DNA from: Reyranella soli
Lineage (GTDB): Bacteria; Pseudomonadota; Alphaproteobacteria; Reyranellales; Reyranellaceae
Direction: 5' to 3'
Assembly: GCF_007992495.1 (NCBI RefSeq)
Contig: NZ_BKAJ01000127.1
Location: 1 to 42,988, forward strand
Length of the DNA: 42,988 bases
A program made the position numbers and the translations under genes. The stretch's first letter is position 1, and each line of letters opens with the position of its first letter. The notes below the pieces were generated by a model. The model did not search any database. It was not told the origin of the DNA and saw only the letters and a program-made list of their open reading frames with translations. Below, piece by piece: positions 1-8,376 of the stretch.

Positions 1-66
1 GATGCATCGACAAAAACAGGTCCCTCGACTACGCCGCCCTGCGGGCGGCTTCGCTCGGGATGACGG
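1..66. repeat. Intergenic palindromic repeat fragment downstream of a binding-protein gene
   Basis: No gene is visible here. The stretch contains GGTCCCTCG near 19-27 and CTCGGGATGAC near 54-64, the same words that form the arms of the perfect inverted repeat at 27307-27379. Between them is an extra 7-bp hairpin, GCCGCCC (33-39) and GGGCGGC (43-49) with a 3-nt loop. It lies just past the stop codon of the minus-strand binding protein, so its transcript could fold and act as a 3' stabiliser or weak terminator; that role is inferred. Confidence 0.6.
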
Positions 67-1674
67 TTACACATCCAGCCACACCGCGGCCATGTTGGCC
101 TCGACGCCGTCGGCGGTCAGCGAATGGTCGTGCACGCGGACATTGTGGATGGTGAGGTAGAGCGGCGAGTAGAGCGGGATGTCCGGCACTTCCTCGGCGA
201 CGATGCGCTGGAAGTCGATGAACATCTGCTTGCGCTTGACCGGATCGTTCTCCACCGCGGCGCCCTCGAGCAGGGCATCGACCTTGGGATTGTCGTAGTG
301 CGAGCCGTTGGAGAATGGCACGCCCTTCTTGAAGTTCTTCGACCAGTAGATGCGCTGCACGCCGACCGTCGGATCGAACAGGTTGGAATGGCCATTGAAG
401 GTGAAGTCGAACTCGCGGTCGGTATAGACGCGCTTCACGAATGCCGATGGGTCGGCCGCCCGCACCTCGACGGCGATGCCGATTCGGCCCAGGGCGGCAC
501 GCAGGAACTCGCAGGCGCGCCGGCTCTCGTCGCCGATCGGGTTGTAGTCGAGCGGCACCTTGAAACGGACCTTATTGGTACCGCGCGGAAAACCCGCCTC
601 GTCGAGCAGCGCCTCGGCCTTCTTGAGGTCGAGCTTGTAGGGACTGGGCGTCGGATCGTGGAATTCCTTCAGGCCCGGCGCGATCGGCGAATAGCACACC
701 GTGCCGTAACCGAAGGCGACGGTCTTGATCAGCAGCTCGCGGTCGATCGTGTGCGCCACCGCCTGGCGCACCTTGAGGTTCTTGAAGAACTGGCTGTCGA
801 GATTGAACTGCAGCGTCGACACATTGTACGAGTAGCTCGTGCCCTTGGTCTCGAAGCGCAAGGTCGGCACCTTCTTCAGGCGCTCGAGATCCGACAGCGC
901 CACCGGCGTGCGGTAGCCGATGTCGGCCGAGCCGTTCTCGAAAGCGATGGAGCGCGCCCCCGGATCGGGCAGGAACTTGCAGACCATGCGGTCGATATAG
1001 GGCTTGGGCGCATCCCAGTAATCGGGATTGCGCTCGTAGATGATGTGGCTGCCGCGCACCCATTCCTTGAACTTGTAGGGTCCCGTGCCGATCGGCGCAT
1101 TGCCGTTGGGATTGGCCAGCGGATCGGTGCCTTCATAGATGTGACGCGGCATCATCGGCGCTTCGGCCGCCGTCAGCGCCTTGATCAGGTAGGGCGCGGG
1201 CTTGGAGAGCTCGATGACGGCGGTCAACGGATCGGGCGTCTTGACCTCGGTGACATTGGCGAACGTATTGCGCCCGCGCGGATGGACGGTCTTCAGGAGC
1301 TGGATCGAATAGGCGACGTCGGCCGATGTGAACGGTTTGCCGTCGTGGAACTTCACATTCGGCCGCAGCTTGAACGTATAAGTCTTGCCGTCGGGACTGA
1401 CCGACCACTCCGTGGCGAGCTGAGGACGAGGCTTGATGTCGTAGTCGTACTCCAGCAGCCCTTCGGTGACCTTGGCGCTGACGGTGAGCGCCGGCGTCGC
1501 CACAGTGGTCAGCGCCACCAGGGTCTGCGGCTCGCTGTTCTGCATGAAGGTGAGCGTGCCGCCTTTCTTGGGTGTCGGTGTCGGCGTCTGCGCCCACGCG
1601 CGGCCGCCTGCAAGCGCCAAGGCGGATGCGCCAGCCAAGGCGGCGCGGCGCGTCGTGCGGAATTTCGCTGTCAT
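67..1674 (-). CDS. Peptide/nickel-type (family 5) ABC solute-binding protein, Tat-exported
   Basis: A periplasmic binding protein of the SBP_bac_5 family (535 residues; family usually 500-550), which captures peptides, opines or other small organic ligands for an ABC importer. The start at 1674 is chosen because the protein then opens with a twin-arginine signal (TTRRAALAG, then a hydrophobic stretch and AWA before QTP, around residue 29); an upstream in-frame ATG would add 15 residues ahead of the signal. The body has the family order: KGGTLTF near the N-terminus, TYTFKLRPNVKFHDGKPF, then APIGTGPYKFKEW. No DppB/C/D/F-type permease or ATPase is in the window, so it is an orphan binding protein. 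It is divergent from the 1899-7942 run, which carries a paralogous binding protein. The ligand cannot be read from sequence. Confidence 0.93.
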   Translation of the reverse strand: MTAKFRTTRRAALAGASALALAGGRAWAQTPTPTPKKGGTLTFMQNSEPQTLVALTTVATPALTVSAKVTEGLLEYDYDIKPRPQLATEWSVSPDGKTYTFKLRPNVKFHDGKPFTSADVAYSIQLLKTVHPRGRNTFANVTEVKTPDPLTAVIELSKPAPYLIKALTAAEAPMMPRHIYEGTDPLANPNGNAPIGTGPYKFKEWVRGSHIIYERNPDYWDAPKPYIDRMVCKFLPDPGARSIAFENGSADIGYRTPVALSDLERLKKVPTLRFETKGTSYSYNVSTLQFNLDSQFFKNLKVRQAVAHTIDRELLIKTVAFGYGTVCYSPIAPGLKEFHDPTPSPYKLDLKKAEALLDEAGFPRGTNKVRFKVPLDYNPIGDESRRACEFLRAALGRIGIAVEVRAADPSAFVKRVYTDREFDFTFNGHSNLFDPTVGVQRIYWSKNFKKGVPFSNGSHYDNPKVDALLEGAAVENDPVKRKQMFIDFQRIVAEEVPDIPLYSPLYLTIHNVRVHDHSLTADGVEANMAAVWLDV

Positions 1675-1898
1675 GTCGTGGTCCTGTCCATCCAAGGGAA
1701 GCCTAGCGCGCCCAGCCAATAACGATGCAGCAAAATGCAGGCCAGCAGAGATGCATATTGAATGGGGCTGCGATCTTGGAGTTTCATTCTCTCGATACCG
1801 GGAATATTAGAATTGATTTTCGGAGATAAGGTGGGCTCGTCGAAATAAGAGAATTCATGGCGGGACCGACGTGCGAAGATGACGAGAAGGGGTTTCGA
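1675..1898. other. Divergent intergenic region between the binding protein and the VOC operon
   Basis: This 224-bp gap must hold the promoters for both divergent transcripts. It includes a locally AT-rich stretch (about 1798-1860, with GAATATTAGAATTGATTTTC) that stands out from the GC-rich surroundings. I could not fit a convincing -35/-10 pair in either direction, so no promoter is called. The plus-strand gene has a good ribosome binding site, AAGGGG at 1887-1892, six bases before the ATG at 1899. Confidence 0.5.
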
Positions 1899-2741
1899 AT
1901 GACATTGCCTGCGGCAACGCTCGACCACGTGGTCATCAATGCGCGCGACGACATGGATCGCGCAGCCGACATCTATCGGCGGCTCGGTTTCACGCTGACC
2001 GAGCGCGGCTATCATTCGCTGGGCTCGATCAACCATCTCGCCATGTTCGGCACGGATTACCTCGAGCTCATCGCCGTGCCCAAGGGCGCCACGACCGGCC
2101 GCATGGACCTGATGACCTTCCCCTTCGGGCTGAACGGCCTGGTGTTCGGGTCCGAGGATTCCGCCGTCACCTATGAATCGCTCGCCAAGGTCGGCGTGCC
2201 CATCGATCCGCCGGTCGAGTTCACACGGCCGGTCAAGGTCGCCGGCAAGGAGCACGATGCACGCTTCCGCACGGTGCGCATGAAGGCAGGCGTCGTGCCT
2301 TATGGCCGCATCTACTACTGCCATCACTTCACGCGCGAGCTGGTGTGGCGCGATGAGTGGCGCCATCACGCCAACGGTACCGTGGCCGTCGTGCGCGCCC
2401 TGATCGTCGAGCCCGATCCGGCGGCGGGCGCCAAGCTCTACGCCGACATGTTCGGCGTCGAGGCGGTGCGCGACATCAAGGGCGGCAAGAGCGTCGTGAT
2501 CGCCAACTCGCGCTTCGACATCGTCACCGAGGCCGAGCTGAAATCCCAGTTTGGCGATGCCGTGCCCGATGCCGAAGGCCGCAAGGCCTACATGGCCGGT
2601 CTCACCTTCCGCACCGTCTCCGTCGCCAAGGCGGCGCGAGCGTTGCAGGAAGGCAAGATCGAGGGTGCGGTCCAGACGTCGGGGCGGCTGGTCGTGCCGG
2701 CGAAGCAGGCGATGAATGCCGTGCTGGAGTTCATCGAATAG
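1899..2741 (+). CDS. VOC superfamily (glyoxalase-like) protein
   Basis: A 280-residue vicinal-oxygen-chelate protein, probably of the Glyoxalase_3-like type. The N-terminal module opens with LDHVVINARDDMDRAADIY and continues LGFTLTERG, with later metal-ligand-like positions such as the E in YLELIAVP. A second beta-alpha-beta module starts around residue 160 (VALIVEPDPAAGAKLYADMFG in outline). VOC proteins are metal-dependent lyases, dioxygenases or isomerases; which one this is cannot be told. The start at 1899 follows AAGGGG at the right distance; an upstream ATG at 1857 has no such site. It is first in a tight run, six bases ahead of an acyl-CoA synthetase, so a role in catabolism of an acid or its CoA ester is likely. 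Confidence 0.85.
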   Translation: MTLPAATLDHVVINARDDMDRAADIYRRLGFTLTERGYHSLGSINHLAMFGTDYLELIAVPKGATTGRMDLMTFPFGLNGLVFGSEDSAVTYESLAKVGVPIDPPVEFTRPVKVAGKEHDARFRTVRMKAGVVPYGRIYYCHHFTRELVWRDEWRHHANGTVAVVRALIVEPDPAAGAKLYADMFGVEAVRDIKGGKSVVIANSRFDIVTEAELKSQFGDAVPDAEGRKAYMAGLTFRTVSVAKAARALQEGKIEGAVQTSGRLVVPAKQAMNAVLEFIE

Positions 2742-2747
2742 GCCGCC

Positions 2748-4274
2748 ATGGTGACCATCACGCAAGACAACCAGGGCGACGCGATCTCGCGCGACGTGCC
2801 ACGCGAGTCGCTGGCGCTGATCGACGCCGGCGGCAACGGCAGCGAGCGCCTCTACACCTACGACGACATGTTCCGCCTGAGCGGTGCGGTCGCGCGCGGC
2901 CTCTCGAAGCGCGGACTGAAGCGTGGCGATCGCGTCGCCATCCTGTCGGCGAACCGCGCCGAGTTCCTGCTCACCTTCCTCGGCACCATGCAGGCCGGCC
3001 TGGTCTCCGTGCCGGTGAACTACAAGCTGCCGGCCGAGACGGTCGCCTACATCGTCGATGACTGCGACGCCAAGCTGGTGATCGGCGACGATACGCGCCT
3101 CAAGCTCGCGCCTGACAGCGTGCCCAAGGTCTCCTTCGACAAGGACTTTGCGGCGCTTCTCGATGAGGGCCCGTTCACGCCGCTGAAGATGCAGCCCGAG
3201 GAACCAGCGATGTTCCTCTACACCTCGGGCTCGACCGGACGGCCCAAGGGCGTGGTGCTGTCGCACTATTCGCACCTCTGGGCGATCAGCCAGCGCGTGC
3301 GCCGGCCGGTGCCGCAGGGCCAGCGCTCGCTGGTCGCGGCGCCGCTCTATCACATGAACGGTCTTGCCATGTGCCAGACCACGCTGAACCAGGGCGATAC
3401 CATCGTCCTGCTGCCGCAGTTCACGACCCGGGGCTACATCGAGGCCGCTGCGCGCCATCGCGTGCAGTTCCTGACGTCGGTGCCGACCATGATCGCCATG
3501 ATGCTGCGCGAGAAGGAGCTTTTGGCGACAAACGATCTCTCGGCAGTCGAGGCCGTGCGCATGGGCTCGGCGCCGATCACCCAGTCGCTGATCGACCAGG
3601 TGCGTACGGTGTTCCCCAAGGCCGCCATCGGCAACGGCTACGGCACCACCGAGGCCGGTCCCGTCGTGTTCGGCCCGCATCCCGACGGCGTCCCGCAGCC
3701 CGAGCTGTCGACCGGCTACCCTCATCCCGAGGTCCAGCTACGCCTCGTGCGCGACGGCAAGGAGGTCCAGGGGAATGACGCCGAAGGGGGCGTCCTCGAG
3801 ATGAAGTGCGGCGCACTGATGACGCACTATCACAAGCTGCCCGAGGTCACGGCCAAGGCCATGACGCCGGATGGCTACTACCGCACCGGCGACGTGTTCC
3901 GCCGCGACGAGAACGGGTTCTTCTTCTTCGTCGGCCGCGCCGACGACATGTTCGTGTGCGGTGGCGAGAACATCTATCCCGGCGAGGTCGAGAAGATGCT
4001 GGAGCGCCACCCCGGCATCCATCAGGCGGCCGTCATTCCGATCCCCGACGAGCTGAAGGGCCACAAGCCCATTGCCTTCGTCGTGCGCGCCAACGGCGCC
4101 GACCTCGACGAGCAGGCGGTCAAGAGCTACGCGCTGGCCAACGCGCCGGCCTACCAGCATCCGCGCCAGGTCATCTTCATCGACGAGATGCCGCTTGCCG
4201 GTACCAACAAGATCGACAAGCGCCAGCTCGCCCAGCACTTGGCCAAACAGATCCCCACCGGAGGAGAATCCTAA
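2748..4274 (+). CDS. Class I adenylate-forming acyl-CoA synthetase
   Basis: An AMP-binding enzyme (508 residues) that would activate a carboxylic acid with ATP and join it to CoA in the cytoplasm. The ATP-loop motif YTSGSTGRPKG is at residues 158-168, GYGTTEAGP (motif A5) follows in mid-protein, and the hinge region reads YRTGDVFRRDENGF then GRADDMFVCGGENIYPGEVE. The C-terminal catalytic lysine is in GTNKIDKRQL, slightly off the usual TGKI form. It starts six bases after the VOC stop and ends two bases before the next start, so translation is probably coupled. Its small N-terminal domain resembles medium/short-chain or aromatic acid ligases (FadD3, CaiC-like) rather than long-chain FadD. The actual acid is unknown. 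Confidence 0.93.
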   Translation: MVTITQDNQGDAISRDVPRESLALIDAGGNGSERLYTYDDMFRLSGAVARGLSKRGLKRGDRVAILSANRAEFLLTFLGTMQAGLVSVPVNYKLPAETVAYIVDDCDAKLVIGDDTRLKLAPDSVPKVSFDKDFAALLDEGPFTPLKMQPEEPAMFLYTSGSTGRPKGVVLSHYSHLWAISQRVRRPVPQGQRSLVAAPLYHMNGLAMCQTTLNQGDTIVLLPQFTTRGYIEAAARHRVQFLTSVPTMIAMMLREKELLATNDLSAVEAVRMGSAPITQSLIDQVRTVFPKAAIGNGYGTTEAGPVVFGPHPDGVPQPELSTGYPHPEVQLRLVRDGKEVQGNDAEGGVLEMKCGALMTHYHKLPEVTAKAMTPDGYYRTGDVFRRDENGFFFFVGRADDMFVCGGENIYPGEVEKMLERHPGIHQAAVIPIPDELKGHKPIAFVVRANGADLDEQAVKSYALANAPAYQHPRQVIFIDEMPLAGTNKIDKRQLAQHLAKQIPTGGES

Positions 4275-4276
4275 AA

Positions 4277-5290
4277 ATGAAAGCAGCCGTCGTCCGTGAG
4301 CATGGCGCTCCCGACCGTCTGACCTACGAGACCGACTTTCCCGACCCGACGCCCGGCGAGGGCGACGTGATCGTGGCGGTCAAGGCCTCGTCGCTGAACT
4401 ACCACGACGTCTTCACCCGCCGCGGCATGCCCGGCATCAAGGTGCCGATGCCGGCGATCATGGGTTTGGACGTCGCGGGCGAGATCGCCGAGGTCGGCCC
4501 GGGCGTCACCGGCTGGAAGAAGGGCGACCGCGTGCTGGTCGACCCCATCAACCGCGTCGAGGGCGGCCTGATGGGCGAGACGGTGCATGGCGGCCTGGCC
4601 GAGCTCTGCAAGGCGCGCGCGCACCAGCTCGTCAGGATCCCCGATGGCGTGAGCTTCGCCGATGCCGCGGCGCTGCCCGTGGCCTACGGCACGGCGCTGC
4701 GCATGATGACCACCAACGGCCATGTGGCGAAGGGCGAGAGGGTGCTGATCCTGGGCGCCTCGGGCGGCGTCGGCGTGTGCTGCCTGCAGCTCGCCAAGCT
4801 GGCCGGCGCGGAGGTCATCGCCTGTGCCGGCACCGACGCCAAGGCCAAGCGCCTGATGGAGCTCGGCGCCGACAAGACCATCAACTACATCACCCATGAC
4901 TTCCAGAAGGAGGTCTACGAGCTCTACGGCAAGCCGACGCGGCGCGGCAGCGGCACCGACCGCGGCGTCGACGTGGTGGTGAACTACACCGGTGGCGACA
5001 CCTGGGTGAAGTCGCTGAAGGTGCTGAAGGTCGGTGGCCGCCTGCTCACTTGCGGCGCCACGGCAGGCTACGCGCCGACGGAGGACATCCGCTTCATCTG
5101 GACGTTCGAACTGAAGGTGCTGGGCTCCAACGGCTGGATGCGCTCCGACATCGAGGAGCTCCTGAAGATGGTGCAGTCGGGCAAGCTGAAAGTGCTGATC
5201 GACAAGGTCTTCCCTCTGACGGAAGCGCGCGAGGCGCTGCGCGTCATCGAGGATCGCGAGGTGTTCGGCAAGGTTGTGGTGGCCCCATGA
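4277..5290 (+). CDS. MDR-family NAD(P)H-dependent oxidoreductase, quinone-oxidoreductase-like
   Basis: A 337-residue medium-chain dehydrogenase/reductase. The GroES-like half has SSLNYHDVFTRRGMPG and GLDVAGEIAEVGPGV, and the Rossmann half has the cofactor loop ILGASGGVGVCCLQLAK. The cysteine cluster that binds structural zinc in alcohol dehydrogenases is missing: the equivalent lobe reads DPINRVEGGLMGETVHGGLAE. It is therefore more likely a zinc-free quinone or enoyl reductase than an alcohol dehydrogenase. The start at 4277 has a strong GGAGGA ribosome site (4260-4265) that lies inside the end of the upstream gene. The stop overlaps the thioesterase start as ATGA. It probably reduces a double bond or carbonyl of the operon's CoA-activated substrate. 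Confidence 0.88.
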   Translation: MKAAVVREHGAPDRLTYETDFPDPTPGEGDVIVAVKASSLNYHDVFTRRGMPGIKVPMPAIMGLDVAGEIAEVGPGVTGWKKGDRVLVDPINRVEGGLMGETVHGGLAELCKARAHQLVRIPDGVSFADAAALPVAYGTALRMMTTNGHVAKGERVLILGASGGVGVCCLQLAKLAGAEVIACAGTDAKAKRLMELGADKTINYITHDFQKEVYELYGKPTRRGSGTDRGVDVVVNYTGGDTWVKSLKVLKVGGRLLTCGATAGYAPTEDIRFIWTFELKVLGSNGWMRSDIEELLKMVQSGKLKVLIDKVFPLTEAREALRVIEDREVFGKVVVAP

Positions 5291-5730
5291 GCGAAAAAGA
5301 AGGAAGTGACAAGATCGTGCCGCCGATCAAGGACGTGCTGCAGAGGATGCTCGACAACTCGCCCTTCATCGCCTTTCTCGGCCTGAAGGTGACCGAGGCC
5401 GATCCCGCCAACGAGCAGGTCACCATGACCTGCGCCATGAGGCCGGAGTTCGAGCGCGGCAAGGGCACCGGGCAATGGCACGGCGGTCCGCTGGCCGCGA
5501 TCATCGACACGGTCGGCGACTATGCGCTGATCATGGCGCTGCGCCGGGCGCTGCCGACCATCAACTTCCGCGTCGACTATCTCAGGCCCGCTATCAAGAC
5601 CGACTTGATCATCACCGCCAAGGTGCGCCGCGCCGGCAAGAGCGTGGGCGTGGTCGATGTCGACGTGTTCAACGAGCAAAAGGCCCTTTTGGCGATCGGC
5701 CGCGCGACCTATTCGACGCTGCCCGCATAA
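5287..5730 (+). CDS. PaaI-family hotdog-fold thioesterase
   Basis: A 147-residue single hotdog domain, the usual length for PaaI/YdiI-type acyl-CoA thioesterases, which hydrolyse CoA esters and typically work as tetramers. The signature GQWHGGPLAAIIDTVGDYA places the HGG turn and the following helix where the active site lies, and NFRVDYLRPA is the matching central strand. The start is ATGA-overlapped with the previous stop, so the gene is translationally coupled. In this operon it could release free acid, rescue CoA from dead-end products, or act on the product of the oxidoreductase. The substrate is not predictable. Confidence 0.9.
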   Translation: MSEKEGSDKIVPPIKDVLQRMLDNSPFIAFLGLKVTEADPANEQVTMTCAMRPEFERGKGTGQWHGGPLAAIIDTVGDYALIMALRRALPTINFRVDYLRPAIKTDLIITAKVRRAGKSVGVVDVDVFNEQKALLAIGRATYSTLPA

Positions 5731-5736
5731 AGCCAC

Positions 5737-5760
5737 AGCCCTGGGTTTCTAATCCAGGCT
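5737..5760 (+). promoter_or_regulatory. Hairpin abutting the start codon of the second family-5 binding protein
   Basis: AGCC(C)TGG at 5737-5744 can pair with CCAGGCT at 5754-5760, giving a 7-bp stem with one bulged C and a 9-nt loop that ends exactly at the ATG at 5761. The only Shine-Dalgarno-like bases (AGG, 5756-5758) are within the 3' arm. If it folds in mRNA it would dampen initiation on this gene. The effect is inferred from the fold alone. Confidence 0.35.
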
Positions 5761-7368
5761 ATGGCAGCCACGGTGACCAGGGTTTCACGTCGCTCGTTCG
5801 GGGCCGGTCTCTTGACGGCCGGCCTGGTCGGCAAGGCCGCCCTTGCGCAGGAAACGCCCAGGCGGGGCGGCACTTTGGTCGCGACCTTGGGCGGCGGCGA
5901 GCCGCAGGCCTGCTACGTCCCCTCGGGCGGCGGGCCATCGCCCACCTTCTCCTCGTCCAAGCTGCTCGAGCGCCTGGCCAGTCGCCGCATGGATGGCGAG
6001 TTCCAGGGCGAGCTCGCCGAGGCGTGGAAGCCGGCGGCCGACTTCAAGTCCTACACCGTCAGGATCCGCAAGGGCGTGAAGTTCCACGACGGCCATGACA
6101 TGACCACGGCCGACGTCGTCTATTCGATCGACGAGATCTGGAAGAAGCACGCCACGGCGGCTGCGCTCACCGACTTCGCGGGCGTTGCCGCGCCCGACAC
6201 CGATACCGTCGTGGTGAGCTTCAACAAGCCGGTGCCGGAATTCTTCTTTTCCTCTCTGCTCTGCAGCCCGGCGAACTACATCCTTCCCAAGCACGTCTAT
6301 GCCGGCAGCGATCCGCTCACCAACCCGGCCAATGACGCGCCGATCGGCACCGGCCCGTGGACGTTCAAGCAGTGGGTACGCGGCAGCCATTTCGAGTACG
6401 CCAGGAACGAGGGCTACTGGCGCCGCGACACGCCCTACCTCGACCGGCTGATCATCCGCTACGTGCGCGATCCCGCCGGCCGCGCCGCCGCCCTGGAGGC
6501 AGGCGACATCCACATCGGCGTGTCCAACCCGGTGCCGCTGCCCGACATCAAGCGGCTGGCCGCGACGGGCAAGTTCGTCGCCACGCCCAAGGGCTACGAG
6601 GAGGCCGTGTGGTCGACCACGCTGGAATGCAACCTGCGCAACCCGGTCTTCGCCAAGCACGAGGTACGCCAGGCCATGTTCTTCGCTGTCGACCGCAGCC
6701 TGATCGCCAGGACCGTCTACTACGGCTATGCGCAGCCGGGCACGGGTCCGATCTTCTCGCCCAACAAGGAGTACTTCGCGGCCGACACCTTCAAGACCGC
6801 GTTCGACCCGAAGAAGGCGGCCGCGCTCCTGGATGCGGCGGGCTATCCGAAGAAGGCCGGCGGCAAACGTTTCAAGCTGAACCTGGTGGCGGCCGGCTGG
6901 CTCCCCGAGAACGCCAAGATCGGCGCCCTTGTCGAGCAGGGTCTCGAGGATATCGGCGTGGACGTCACCCTCACCGTCCCCGACCGATCGACCTCGATCA
7001 GGCGCATCTACACCGACTACGATTTCGACCTGGCGATCTCCAACCAGGCCAACCCGTCCGAGCCGGTGCCGGCCACCACCCAGTACTTCACCTCGGACGG
7101 CATCAGGAAGGGCGTGCCCTTCCGCAACGCCTCGGGCTTCCATACCGACGAGGTCGACGCCCTGGTCGAGAAGATCAAGGTCGAGACCGATCCTGGCCAG
7201 CGCAAGGCCCTGGTCGCCGAGTTCCAGAAGATCGTCACCCGGGAGTGCCCCAACCTGCCGCTGGTCGAGATCGAGTCCCTCACCGTGGCCAGCACCCGGG
7301 TGCAGAACCACTCGAACGATCCCAACTTCCTGGCCGCCAGCTGGCACGACTTGTGGCTGGCCAGTTGA
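5761..7368 (+). CDS. Second family-5 ABC solute-binding protein, Tat-exported
   Basis: A 535-residue SBP_bac_5 protein, the same length as the divergent one at 67-1674 and clearly paralogous: both share the order KGVKFHDG or NVKFHDG, APIGTGPW or APIGTGPY, and WVRGSH. The signal has a twin-arginine core (SRRSFGAG), a hydrophobic run and a likely cut after ALA, near residue 29. It would bind a ligand in the periplasm for an ABC importer, but no permease is encoded nearby. It sits 30 bases after the thioesterase in the same direction, and a hairpin covers its poor ribosome site. Its position suggests its ligand, or a relative, is the substrate of the CoA-ligase pathway. Confidence 0.93.
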   Translation: MAATVTRVSRRSFGAGLLTAGLVGKAALAQETPRRGGTLVATLGGGEPQACYVPSGGGPSPTFSSSKLLERLASRRMDGEFQGELAEAWKPAADFKSYTVRIRKGVKFHDGHDMTTADVVYSIDEIWKKHATAAALTDFAGVAAPDTDTVVVSFNKPVPEFFFSSLLCSPANYILPKHVYAGSDPLTNPANDAPIGTGPWTFKQWVRGSHFEYARNEGYWRRDTPYLDRLIIRYVRDPAGRAAALEAGDIHIGVSNPVPLPDIKRLAATGKFVATPKGYEEAVWSTTLECNLRNPVFAKHEVRQAMFFAVDRSLIARTVYYGYAQPGTGPIFSPNKEYFAADTFKTAFDPKKAAALLDAAGYPKKAGGKRFKLNLVAAGWLPENAKIGALVEQGLEDIGVDVTLTVPDRSTSIRRIYTDYDFDLAISNQANPSEPVPATTQYFTSDGIRKGVPFRNASGFHTDEVDALVEKIKVETDPGQRKALVAEFQKIVTRECPNLPLVEIESLTVASTRVQNHSNDPNFLAASWHDLWLAS

Positions 7369-7393
7369 TCGCCGGGCAGTCATCATTGCGACG

Positions 7394-7942
7394 ATGACGA
7401 TACGTTCTGCCGCGGTTCTGCTGGCCGCCTTGCTCCCTTCGGCCGTGGCCGCCCAGACGATGGGCTTCGCCTGCCCCGATCCCGGCACGACCTTCACCTA
7501 CGACAGCGGCACCAAGGTGGTGGCCAAGGGCCGCGACGGCATGGACTGCACCATGGAGATCGTGGGCGGCAAGCCCTACAAGCTGCGCGCGCTCCTGTTC
7601 GACAATCCCTCGCCCGACGGCGCTGACACCACCGCCTACATCAATGCCCTGAAGCCGGAACGGCTGTGGCCGCTCGCCGTGGGCAAGAAGATCGAGGCGG
7701 ACTTCAGCAGCGGCGGCAAGACCTGGCATTACATCCTGAGGGTGGTGCAGGCCGAAAAGCGCACCGGGCCCGGCGACGCCATGATCGACACCTTCCTGAT
7801 CGAGATGCAGGAGCAAGGGCCTGCCGGGCAGCGTTCGGTGTCGCGCTGGTGGATCTCACCGGCCGACAAGTTCGCCATCCGCTACGACTATAGCGACGGC
7901 AGCCGCGCCAACCGCGCCGTTGTGACCAGCGTCACGCGCTGA
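7394..7942 (+). CDS. Small exported protein of unknown function
   Basis: A 182-residue protein with a clear Sec signal peptide (MTIRSAAVLLAALLPSAVAA, cut about residue 20). The mature part has two cysteines (in GFACPD and MDCTMEI) that could form a disulfide, no further membrane segment, and a beta-rich look with Trp/Tyr-containing strands (KTWHYILRVV, SRWWISPADKFAIRYDY). I do not recognise the family. The start at 7394 is the first methionine before the signal and lies 25 bases after the preceding stop, so it is probably the last gene of the 1899-7942 run and periplasmic. Confidence 0.75.
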   Translation: MTIRSAAVLLAALLPSAVAAQTMGFACPDPGTTFTYDSGTKVVAKGRDGMDCTMEIVGGKPYKLRALLFDNPSPDGADTTAYINALKPERLWPLAVGKKIEADFSSGGKTWHYILRVVQAEKRTGPGDAMIDTFLIEMQEQGPAGQRSVSRWWISPADKFAIRYDYSDGSRANRAVVTSVTR

Positions 7943-8376
7943 ACGGCGAGCGGGATCGCGTTCGCTGCGCGTCTCGGAAAATCACCGCAAGCCATTGATG
8001 CTTTGGGTCCTTCCAGCGCTGGCGGCGGCCGGGCACTGTCCGCTAAACAGGGACAGCAACGACAATGCGCGGTCCTCGGCGCGGGTGCGTTGGCGGCCGA
8101 GTGCATGCAGTGCCGTCATTGTTGGCGAGGTTTCCGAGGTTCCTGAGGTTTCCGAGAAAGGTCGTAGCGGTGCCTCGGAGGCCGACCCACTATCAATGGG
8201 GCTCGTCGGGGAATTCGGACATTTACGCTAATTTCGCTATTGGTTTTTGAACGCGAGGAGAGGCCGGCGCGGCGTCCGCCGGGCGCGATGGACTTCGGAT
8301 GAACGATGCATAGAGCGACGCCGCCTAGAAGCGGGTGTCCTGACAATAACTCAAGTTCTTAATTGCGTCAACTAAG
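7943..8376. other. 434-bp intergenic region without a convincing gene
   Basis: This gap separates two convergent transcripts. Short open frames exist on both strands but lack ribosome sites and family resemblance. It contains a 9-bp tandem repeat (8127-8153) and an AT-richer patch at about 8215-8250. The latter is compositionally unlike the flanks and could be a decayed element or repeat, but no inverted ends or transposase remnant are visible. I found no strong U-tailed terminator, although one is expected here. Confidence 0.5.
8127..8153. repeat. Three 9-bp tandem repeats
   Basis: Units are GAGGTTTCC (8127-8135), GAGGTTCCT (8136-8144) and GAGGTTTCC (8145-8153), followed by GAGA. The middle unit differs at two positions. 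No function is apparent. Confidence 0.7.

Noticed and set aside
124..1722. A 532-codon plus-strand frame opposite the first binding protein
   Set aside because: Shadow of the complementary family-5 binding protein, which has a Tat signal and family motifs.
8127..8153. A CRISPR-like array
   Set aside because: Three directly abutting 9-bp units without spacers are a simple tandem repeat.
8065..8346. Short open frames in the 434-bp gap
   Set aside because: No ribosome sites, no recognisable family, and the frames on the two strands overlap each other.
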